Below, piece by piece: positions 16,058 through 21,681 of a stretch of DNA of 21,681 bases. Source of the stretch: Elusimicrobiota bacterium (lineage in GTDB: Bacteria > Elusimicrobiota > Elusimicrobia > JACQJN01); NCBI GenBank assembly GCA_016205045.1, contig JACQJM010000139.1, positions 1-21,681 of the forward strand, given 5' to 3'. The notes below the pieces were generated by a model. That model did not search any database. It was not told where the DNA came from and saw nothing but the letters and a program-made list of their open reading frames with translations. Positions within the stretch are counted from its first letter, which is position 1. Each line of letters starts with the position of its first letter. Position numbers and translations under genes: made by a program.

Positions 16058-18595
16058 TTAAATATCCAGGTTTCTCACTTCCAAAGCATGTTGCTCTATA
16101 AATAACCGGCGCGGCTCCACGCGATCTCCCATCAGGGTCGTGAAAATTTGGTTCGCCCCCACGGCATCCTCCAGCGTCACCTTCAAAAGTTTTCTTTGCT
16201 TGGGGTCCATGGTGGTTTCCCAAAGCTGCGAGGGATTCATCTCTCCCAATCCTTTGTAGCGCTGGATCGAAGCCCCCGCTCGTCCCGCCTTGCGCACCGC
16301 CTCCAGAAGTCCTCGAAGATCATATATCTCCGTTTCTGACTTTTCTTCCTTGACCCTAAAAAGAGGCTTGGTCTTCTCCGTGGGGATCACCTCGTACAAG
16401 GAAAAGTCTGCCCCGATTCCGGCTTCCTTGAATTTTTTGGACAGGCCCTCCAGGTGGGTCATTTCCCAAAGCTCCTGAACCTCGGGCCCCAATTCTTCCG
16501 CCATCTGCCCCACTTCGGCCCCCTCTTCTTTAGAGACCTCCGCCTGCAGTTTTTCCCTTCTCTCTTCCACGTATTTGGAGGAGAAAGTCCGCCACTCTTT
16601 CTCGGTAAAAAAGAAGCGATACTGCCCGGGCAGTGTCTCCACCCGGTAAAGCGGCAACTGTCCTTTTTTGGCAAACTCCAGGTAGTTCTCCATGGTCAAA
16701 CCCTTGGCCGCCAGATGTCTCAACACATTCTCTACTTCTAAAAGAAGGCTCAAGAGTTTTTCCAGGTCTTTGGGGTCGAGGGGTTTGGCTGCCTTTCCTT
16801 GAAGGGCAGATACTTGGGCCGCGCGCATCCCCTCTTTTAAAAGCCACCCCTCCATTTTTTCATCATTATCGATGTACAGCTCCGTTTTGCCCTTTTTAAT
16901 TTTATACAGAGGCGGCTGGGCAATGAATATTTTGCCCTCCTCGACCAACCGATGCATCTGGCGGTAGAAGAAGGTCAACAAAAGCGTGCGGATATGCTGG
17001 CCATCCACATCGGCATCGGCCATGATGATCAGCTTATGGTACCGCAACTTTTCCATCTTGAATCCGTCCTCGCCCTCGCCGACCCCGGTTCCTACCGCGG
17101 CGATGAGCGTGCGGATTTCCTCGTTGGACAGCACTTTGACCAACCGCGCTTTTTCCACATTCAAAATTTTACCCTTGATAGGCAGGATGGCCTGGAAGGC
17201 TCGGTCGCGTCCTTGCTTGGCGCTCCCGCCCGCGGAGTCTCCTTCTACAATGAACAGTTCGCTGCGTTCGGGGTCGCGCTCCTGACAATCCGCCAGTTTC
17301 CCGGGCAGAGAGGTGTCCCCTAAAAATCCTTTGCGCCGAGTCAGCTCCTTGGCTTTGCGGGCGGCTTCGCGCGCCTCCGCCGCCTGGATGCCTTTTTGAG
17401 CGATGCTGCGCGCCGTGGCCGGATTTTCCTCAAAAAAGGTGGTCAAGGCTTCTCCCACCATGGACTTGGCCACTCCCTCCACTTCCGCATTGCCCAGCTT
17501 GGTCTTGGTCTGCCCCTCAAATTGCGGGTTGCGAATTTTTAGCGAAAGCACCGCGGTAAGGCCTTCTCGCACGTCGTCTCCCGAAATGCTGAACTCTTTT
17601 CCTTTCATCAACTCATATTTTTTGATGTAGTCGTTGATCGCTCGGGTCAGCGCGGAGCGGAATCCCGCCAAGTGCGTGCCTCCCTCCACGGTGTTGATGT
17701 TGTTGACAAAAGAGAACATCTGCTCGGAATAATCTTCGTTGTACTGGATCGCCAACTCCACCACGAGGTCGTCTTTCTTTTTGGAAACAGAGATGGGGGT
17801 AGGATGTAGTACGCGTTTGTTCGCATTCAAAAACTGCACAAACTGAGAGATGCCCCCTTCGTAATGAAAGGTCTGTTTTTTGTCCTCTCTTTCATCAATA
17901 ATGGTAAATCGCGCTCCCGCATTCAAAAAAGCCAACTCCCGCAACCGCTTGGATAAAACGTCGCCGGAGAATTGGTGCCCGTTAAAAATATCCGGATCAG
18001 GTTTGAAGGTGACCTTGGTTCCCTCGTCTTCCGTGGTCCCCTTCGCGCGCACCTCGCCCTTGGGTTTGCCCCGTTCGTAAGCCTGAAAATAGATTTTTCC
18101 GTTGCGGTACACCTCCACTTCCATCCACTCGCTCAAGGCGTTGGCTACCGAAATGCCCACCCCATGCAGCCCTCCTGACACCTTGTAGGCTTTTCCCTCA
18201 AACTTGCCTCCCGCATGAAGCGTGGTCATCACCACCTCCAAGGCCGATTTCCCTTTCAGCTTGGGATCTTTGACTTCCTTCATGGGATCCACCGGAATCC
18301 CTCGGCCGTCATCCAAAATGGAAACCGAATTCCCTGCGTGCAAAACGACCTCTATATTTTTACAGAATCCGGCCAAAACCTCGTCCACAGAATTGTCCAC
18401 CGCTTCATACACAAGATGATGAAGCCCTGGAGCGCCCGTAGTCCCGATGTACATCGCGGGCCTTTTACGAACAGCTTCCAATCCCTCGAGCACTTGTATT
18501 TTAGAGGCATCATACGCTTCTGTCCCAGAGCTCTCTCTGTTGATCTTGTGGATAGGTTTATCCACAACAGGTTCACTAGAACTAGATTTAGCCAT
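16058..18595 (-). CDS. gyrB: DNA gyrase subunit B
   Basis: GyrB supplies the ATPase and TOPRIM parts of gyrase. The start is set at ATG 18595 because a perfect AAGGAGGT lies 5 nt upstream; an in-frame ATG at 18628 would add 11 basic residues without a ribosome site. The 845-residue product has a low-complexity N-terminal tail (1-30). The GHKL ATPase follows with EAVDNSVDE (Glu64, Asn68), DDGRGIPV (about 95-102) and GGLHGVGIS (about 141-149). The TOPRIM motifs are VEGDSAGGSA (450-459) and MADADVDG (525-532). The tail domain contains IQRYKGLGEMNP (777-788). About 185 residues (roughly 574-759) are inserted between TOPRIM and the tail, as in the long E. coli-type GyrB. It lies between dciA (37 bp upstream) and gyrA. 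Confidence 0.97.
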   Translation of the reverse strand: MAKSSSSEPVVDKPIHKINRESSGTEAYDASKIQVLEGLEAVRKRPAMYIGTTGAPGLHHLVYEAVDNSVDEVLAGFCKNIEVVLHAGNSVSILDDGRGIPVDPMKEVKDPKLKGKSALEVVMTTLHAGGKFEGKAYKVSGGLHGVGISVANALSEWMEVEVYRNGKIYFQAYERGKPKGEVRAKGTTEDEGTKVTFKPDPDIFNGHQFSGDVLSKRLRELAFLNAGARFTIIDEREDKKQTFHYEGGISQFVQFLNANKRVLHPTPISVSKKKDDLVVELAIQYNEDYSEQMFSFVNNINTVEGGTHLAGFRSALTRAINDYIKKYELMKGKEFSISGDDVREGLTAVLSLKIRNPQFEGQTKTKLGNAEVEGVAKSMVGEALTTFFEENPATARSIAQKGIQAAEAREAARKAKELTRRKGFLGDTSLPGKLADCQERDPERSELFIVEGDSAGGSAKQGRDRAFQAILPIKGKILNVEKARLVKVLSNEEIRTLIAAVGTGVGEGEDGFKMEKLRYHKLIIMADADVDGQHIRTLLLTFFYRQMHRLVEEGKIFIAQPPLYKIKKGKTELYIDNDEKMEGWLLKEGMRAAQVSALQGKAAKPLDPKDLEKLLSLLLEVENVLRHLAAKGLTMENYLEFAKKGQLPLYRVETLPGQYRFFFTEKEWRTFSSKYVEERREKLQAEVSKEEGAEVGQMAEELGPEVQELWEMTHLEGLSKKFKEAGIGADFSLYEVIPTEKTKPLFRVKEEKSETEIYDLRGLLEAVRKAGRAGASIQRYKGLGEMNPSQLWETTMDPKQRKLLKVTLEDAVGANQIFTTLMGDRVEPRRLFIEQHALEVRNLDI
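18546..18567. promoter_or_regulatory. inverted pair of DnaA-box-like 9-mers within gyrB
   Basis: TTGTGGATA (18546-18554) and TATCCACAA (18559-18567) are exact reverse complements separated by 4 bp (GGTT). The right half contains the consensus DnaA box TTATCCACA at 18558-18566, and the left gives TGTGGATAG at 18547-18555, one mismatch from consensus. It encodes residues about 10-17 (VVDKPIHK) of the poorly conserved GyrB N-terminal tail, so protein constraint is weak. DnaA binding is inferred. Confidence 0.6.
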
Positions 18596-18600
18596 CCCGG

Positions 18601-18608
18601 ACCTCCTT
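18601..18608 (-). promoter_or_regulatory. strong ribosome-binding site of gyrB
   Basis: The minus strand reads AAGGAGGT, a full match to the anti-Shine-Dalgarno partner, 5 nt before ATG 18595. It decides the gyrB start against the longer reading frame from 18628. Confidence 0.9.
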
Positions 18609-18632
18609 TTCTTGCGTGTCGCTCCCATGAAG

Positions 18633-18923
18633 TTAAAATTTCTTAATCTTGATCCCTTTGATCCACGGGGTTTTAAAATATTTATTTAAGCCCCGCGTGA
18701 TTCCCGCCTCCCTTAATTGAAGTTCTTGAATCGCAGCAGAGGAACGCGGCTGAACGTATAAATACCCGGCCCGGACCCCATCCAGGGTCCAATAGTGGGC
18801 CAGAGCCCCCAATTCTTTCTCCCAAACTGCATTTAAAATGGCCATGCGATCGGGTTGAAGGGTGTTTCGGACCCTCCAAGACTTCGCCAGGGTCGCTCCA
18901 GAACTCCAAAAATTGCGCGCCAT
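18633..18923 (-). CDS. dciA: DciA/DUF721-family protein
   Basis: DciA proteins interact with the replicative helicase DnaB and help load it in bacteria lacking DnaC/DnaI-type loaders. The 96-residue product fits DUF721: VWEKELGALAHYWTLDGVRAG (33-53), then YLYVQPRSSAAIQEL (54-68) and a closing GLNKYFKTPWIKGIKIKKF (78-96) matching the family's strand-helix-strand core. There is no long disordered tail. It starts 8 nt after dnaN and sits where recF or DUF721 genes usually lie between dnaN and gyrB, which supports the call. The sequence is short and diverged, so family membership is likely rather than certain. Confidence 0.8.
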   Translation of the reverse strand: MARNFWSSGATLAKSWRVRNTLQPDRMAILNAVWEKELGALAHYWTLDGVRAGYLYVQPRSSAAIQELQLREAGITRGLNKYFKTPWIKGIKIKKF

Positions 18924-18931
18924 TCGTGCGC

Positions 18932-20041
18932 CTACTCCCTCATGGGCATTACCACATAGCGATAATCCGGGTCTCCCTTCGGCTCCAACACCGCTGGGTT
19001 AATGGGCGTGGTAAAGCCCAGTGTCACCGCATCCGCTTCTATGTTTTTGAGCGCATCCAAAATAAAGAGCGGGTTAAAGGCCACTTGAAAATCCTCCCCC
19101 TTATATGAAATTTCCACTTCATCCTCAAACTCTAGACTTTGAGAGGACGCCGAGACGTGTAGAATTCCTTTTTTCAAACCATATTTTACGGATCCTCCTC
19201 GGTCCATGGAGCACAGGGAGGCGCGTCGTGTGATCCCCAGAAGATCTGGCGTAGAAATAGTGATTTGAATATCTTTTCGAGAGGGAATCACCTGTTCATA
19301 ATTGGGGAAATTCCCTTCTATCAACCGCGAGAGAAACGTAGTCTGCTTCACCTGAAAGGCGATTTGATTTTCGGAGATGCCCACCAGAACTTTTTCTTCC
19401 GTATCCACTTCTGCCAGACTTTGAAGTCTCAAAAATTCCTGGAGAATCTTGATGGGAACGATGACCTTAAACTCTTTCCCCTCGGGAATGCCTTGACGCC
19501 GAACGCAAGCCAGTCGGCGTCCATCCGTAGCCACCATCTCCAAGGTTCCCTTAGAGGCCACCCACAGAACGCCATTGAGCACATAGCGAGTCTCATCCGT
19601 AGAAGCGGCATAGATGGTTTTGCGCACCATCTCGGTCAACAGTTTACTGGACAACTGAAACGCCCCTGTCTTGTTGAACTCCGGAAGCACGGGATATTCG
19701 GATTTAGGAGTTCCTATGATCCAAAAGCGTGCCTTTCCACATTTTAGATGCACTTTGCCCGAAGTGTCCACAGACAGCTCCACCTCTTGCCCTTCCGGAA
19801 GAGTGTGCAGAATGTCCGCAAACTTTTTGGCTGGGATCGTCACGCTCCCATCTGATTCCACTTGAGCGTGGATATAGTGCTTAACTCCCATCTCTAAGTT
19901 AGTAGACACCACCTTTAATTTGGCCTGCTCCGTTTCCATGAGGAAGTTTAGGAGGATGGGAAGCGTCGTTCTATTGGAAAGGGCAGACTGAATAGTTTGA
20001 ACACCTTTCGACAGATCTTCTTTAGTACAGTGTATTTTCAT
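18932..20041 (-). CDS. dnaN: DNA polymerase III beta sliding clamp
   Basis: The beta clamp encircles DNA and tethers polymerase III and other clamp-binding proteins. The 369-residue product is full length, with three tandem clamp folds (about 1-120, 125-245, 246-369). It begins MKIHCTKEDLSKGVQTIQSAL and has RNTIYAAS-like MVRKTIYAASTDETRYVLNGV (about 149-169). The C-terminus YRYVVMPMRE matches the family ending P-M-R, which lies at the clamp's partner-binding pocket. AGGGAGAGG lies about 7 nt before the ATG. dnaA is 151 bp upstream and dciA 8 bp downstream. Confidence 0.97.
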   Translation of the reverse strand: MKIHCTKEDLSKGVQTIQSALSNRTTLPILLNFLMETEQAKLKVVSTNLEMGVKHYIHAQVESDGSVTIPAKKFADILHTLPEGQEVELSVDTSGKVHLKCGKARFWIIGTPKSEYPVLPEFNKTGAFQLSSKLLTEMVRKTIYAASTDETRYVLNGVLWVASKGTLEMVATDGRRLACVRRQGIPEGKEFKVIVPIKILQEFLRLQSLAEVDTEEKVLVGISENQIAFQVKQTTFLSRLIEGNFPNYEQVIPSRKDIQITISTPDLLGITRRASLCSMDRGGSVKYGLKKGILHVSASSQSLEFEDEVEISYKGEDFQVAFNPLFILDALKNIEADAVTLGFTTPINPAVLEPKGDPDYRYVVMPMRE

Positions 20042-20192
20042 AAATAATCCTCTCCCTATAATAAGTGTTGTGACTTGTTGGGGATACCGTGGAATGTGGA
20101 CGGAGAATAGACAGTTTGTTTTGTGGACAAACCCTGACGGATATCCTCTGTACCCACAAGCCCCCCCTCTATTAACAAGTAGGGCACATTGT
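20042..20192. promoter_or_regulatory. dnaA-dnaN intergenic region with weak DnaA-box-like sites
   Basis: This 151-bp gap is the longest in the window. It holds TGTGGACAA (20122-20130, one mismatch from the DnaA box complement) and two weaker candidates (GTACCCACA 20050-type match at 20150-20158; TTGTTCACG 20189-20197), each with two mismatches. A C7 run lies at 20161-20167. The dnaN Shine-Dalgarno is at its left end, with TTATTATAG just upstream of it as a possible -10. A role as dnaN promoter or secondary origin segment is inference. Confidence 0.4.
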
Positions 20193-21551
20193 TCACGAGT
20201 TTTCCGCAGACTTTATTTCTTGTGTAAGTTTGTTGACCAACTCCAAAAAAAAGGGGTCTTCATTGATTTTATCCTTAATTTTATTCCGGGCATGAATCAC
20301 CGTAGAATGATCCCTTCCCCCAAAGGCTTCCCCGATGTCGGTGGTAGAAAGGTCCGTCATGGCACAGGCCAGATACATGGCCAATTGCCGGGGGAAGGCG
20401 ACCTGATCGGTTCTCTGTTTAGATTTCATGTCTCGGATGTCTAAAGAGTATTTGTTGGCCACCAACCTTTGGATCGTGTCAACGTGGATGGGAGAGGAGG
20501 ACTCCATGGCCGAAAGAGTATCCTTAAGCACCTCTTTGGCCACATCCACGGTCAGAGCGCTTCCCGTTAACGAAGAGAAAGCGCCGATCCTAATTAAGGC
20601 TCCCTCTAGCTCTCGGATATTGGTTTTGATGGTGGTGGCAATAAACAGAATAACGTCGTCGGGGATGTAGAGACGCTCTGCCTCCGCTTTTTTTCTCAAA
20701 ATGGCGATCCGCGTTTCCAGGTCCGGAGGCCGGATATCCGCCACGATGCCCCACTCGAAACGAGAAATCAAGCGCTGCTCGGAAGGGGAAAGTTCTTTGG
20801 GGGCGCGGTCCGAGGAGATCACAATCTGTTTGTGTGAATCAAACAGCGAATTGAACGTATAAAAAAACTCTTCTTCACTGCGTCCTTTACCGATTAAAAA
20901 CTGAATGTCGTCAATGAGGAGACAATCTAGGTTTCTGTACTTGTTTCGGAAGGCATCCGGCTTATCGTAGCGCAAAGAATCGATATATTCATTGACAAAG
21001 TGCTCCGACGTGGAGTACAAGACTCGCGCCCGGGGGTTTTCTTTGCGGACCGAGTGACCGATTCCATGCATGAGGTGTGTTTTTCCCAAGCCCACGCCCC
21101 CATACAAAAAGAAAGGATTATACTGGCGCCCGGGGTTTTTGGCGACCGCCTCTGCCGTTGCGTGCGCCCAGCGGTTTGAGGGGCCTACCACAAAAGTGGA
21201 AAACGTGTACCGGGGATTGAGTTCGCTTAAGGAAAATTCACTGTGGGAGGAAGCCTCGCTGATGGGTTCCGTGAGCTTTCTGGCCCTGTGAATGATTTCT
21301 CCTAAATCATTGGCTACCGAGTAATTCAAAAAAATCTCCTTGCCCGTGGCCTCATGCAACACTTTTTCAATCTTGCGTTGATAGTGGTCTTTGATCCAGT
21401 CCGAAAAAAATTTATTGGGGACCTTGATGGAAAAAATCTGATCCGCCAGGCCCAAGGGTTCCACGGGTTTCAACCAAAGCTCCAGGTTGTCCTGCCCGAT
21501 GTCGGTGGTCAACTCTTCTAATGTTTTTTCCCAGAGGTCTTTGGGGTTCAC
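20193..21551 (-). CDS. dnaA: chromosomal replication initiator DnaA
   Basis: DnaA binds origin boxes, opens the duplex and recruits the helicase. The 452-residue product has the helicase-interacting domain I starting MNPKDLWEKTLEEL, a short linker (about 85-110) and an AAA+ domain. The AAA+ domain has Walker A GGVGLGKT (151-158), Walker B CLLIDDIQF (210-218), Arg264 in LISRFEWG as arginine finger and NIRELEGAL (311-319) as sensor 2. Domain IV carries the signature GGRDHSTVIHA (411-421) for box recognition. The start is GTG at 21551. It has no Shine-Dalgarno, but the protein begins exactly as DnaA proteins do. It is the first gene of the leftward dnaA-dnaN-dciA-gyrB-gyrA block, with the origin candidate just upstream. 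Confidence 0.97.
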   Translation of the reverse strand: MNPKDLWEKTLEELTTDIGQDNLELWLKPVEPLGLADQIFSIKVPNKFFSDWIKDHYQRKIEKVLHEATGKEIFLNYSVANDLGEIIHRARKLTEPISEASSHSEFSLSELNPRYTFSTFVVGPSNRWAHATAEAVAKNPGRQYNPFFLYGGVGLGKTHLMHGIGHSVRKENPRARVLYSTSEHFVNEYIDSLRYDKPDAFRNKYRNLDCLLIDDIQFLIGKGRSEEEFFYTFNSLFDSHKQIVISSDRAPKELSPSEQRLISRFEWGIVADIRPPDLETRIAILRKKAEAERLYIPDDVILFIATTIKTNIRELEGALIRIGAFSSLTGSALTVDVAKEVLKDTLSAMESSSPIHVDTIQRLVANKYSLDIRDMKSKQRTDQVAFPRQLAMYLACAMTDLSTTDIGEAFGGRDHSTVIHARNKIKDKINEDPFFLELVNKLTQEIKSAENS

Positions 21552-21566
21552 GGAGAGGAGGTTAAC

Positions 21567-21597
21567 TTATCCACAACTAATCCACAGGTGTTGATAG
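21567..21597. promoter_or_regulatory. DnaA-box cluster upstream of dnaA (putative oriC)
   Basis: TTATCCACA (21567-21575) is a perfect DnaA box. TAATCCACA (21578-21586) has one mismatch, and TGTTGATAG (21589-21597) matches the reverse box with two mismatches. The three 9-mers begin 11 bp apart, about one helical turn, and lie next to an AT-rich stretch. The group starts 16 bp before the dnaA start codon, so it may serve both origin function and dnaA autoregulation. Confidence 0.7.
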
Positions 21598-21604
21598 AGC
21601 ACTG

Positions 21605-21645
21605 GATTAGTAAATTTAACTATATAAATAAACGATTTTTTAAAG
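21605..21645. other. AT-rich stretch, candidate DNA-unwinding element
   Basis: Only 6 of 41 bases are G or C. It follows the DnaA-box cluster on the side away from dnaA. Near its box-proximal end, TAG-TAA (21608-21613) resembles DnaA-trio triplets, though the run is too short to be convincing. The window ends 36 bp later, so the origin may be truncated. Confidence 0.55.
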
Positions 21646-21652
21646 CACACAA

Positions 21653-21671
21653 TTTGGGACGTTTTTGGGAC
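21653..21671. repeat. direct repeat TTTGGGAC with 11-bp period
   Basis: TTTGGGAC occurs at 21653-21660 and 21664-21671, 11 bp apart, at the far side of the AT-rich stretch. The period equals that of the nearby DnaA-box 9-mers. It could be part of the origin or a promoter region of a gene beyond the window. Confidence 0.45.
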
Positions 21672-21681
21672 TCAACAGAAA

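Noticed and set aside
18596..18628. Longer gyrB start at ATG 18628
   Set aside because: The strong AAGGAGGT lies inside this stretch and serves ATG 18595.
1..21681. tRNA, rRNA, CRISPR arrays and insertion sequences
   Set aside because: No tRNA T-loop consensus in a non-coding place, no spaced repeats and no transposase-like protein were found.

Overview
This is a 21.7 kb piece of a bacterial chromosome next to its replication origin. The right edge carries dnaA, with a DnaA-box cluster and an AT-rich stretch just upstream. From there dnaA, dnaN, a DciA/DUF721 gene, gyrB and gyrA run leftwards on the minus strand as one block, transcribed away from the putative origin. The left edge carries parA-parB, preceded by a parS-like palindrome. 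There is no recF between dnaN and gyrB. The protein sequences, the archease plus RtcB pair and the mixed use of Shine-Dalgarno and apparently leaderless starts suggest a deeply branching, probably uncultured bacterium (Elusimicrobiota/Omnitrophota-like lineages are possible). The sequence alone does not fix the phylum.

Layout. (1) 1-1833: parS-like site, parA and parB, with clearly lower G+C and many ATA codons. (2) 1885-4538, plus strand: a secreted protein of unknown function, then asd (aspartate semialdehyde dehydrogenase) and lepB (signal peptidase I), one base apart. (3) 12490-4535, minus strand: archease, a secreted protein with a kinase-like but degenerate middle, rtcB (RNA ligase), a small secreted or anchored protein, serS and a sodium:solute symporter. 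From rtcB onward the genes overlap or lie at most 12 nt apart. (4) 12508-13578, plus strand: a secreted zinc-peptidase-like protein whose end overlaps gyrA. (5) 13550-21551, minus strand: gyrA, gyrB, dciA, dnaN and dnaA. (6) 21552-21681: putative oriC. No rRNA, tRNA, CRISPR array or insertion sequence was seen, and no gene-free stretch exceeds 151 bp.

The most striking element is a 510-residue LAGLIDADG intein inside RtcB. It sits exactly before the metal-binding active-site cysteine (Cys98), so ligase activity should require protein splicing. Other points of interest are a perfect inverted pair of DnaA-box-like 9-mers inside the start of gyrB, three origin 9-mers spaced by 11 bp, the parS-like palindrome ahead of parA, and the pseudokinase-like gene between archease and rtcB.

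The genes group into chromosome replication and segregation (dnaA, dnaN, dciA, gyrA, gyrB, parA, parB), RNA repair or splicing and tRNA charging (archease, rtcB, serS), cell-envelope supply (asd for diaminopimelate, lepB for secretion) and envelope proteins of unknown role.
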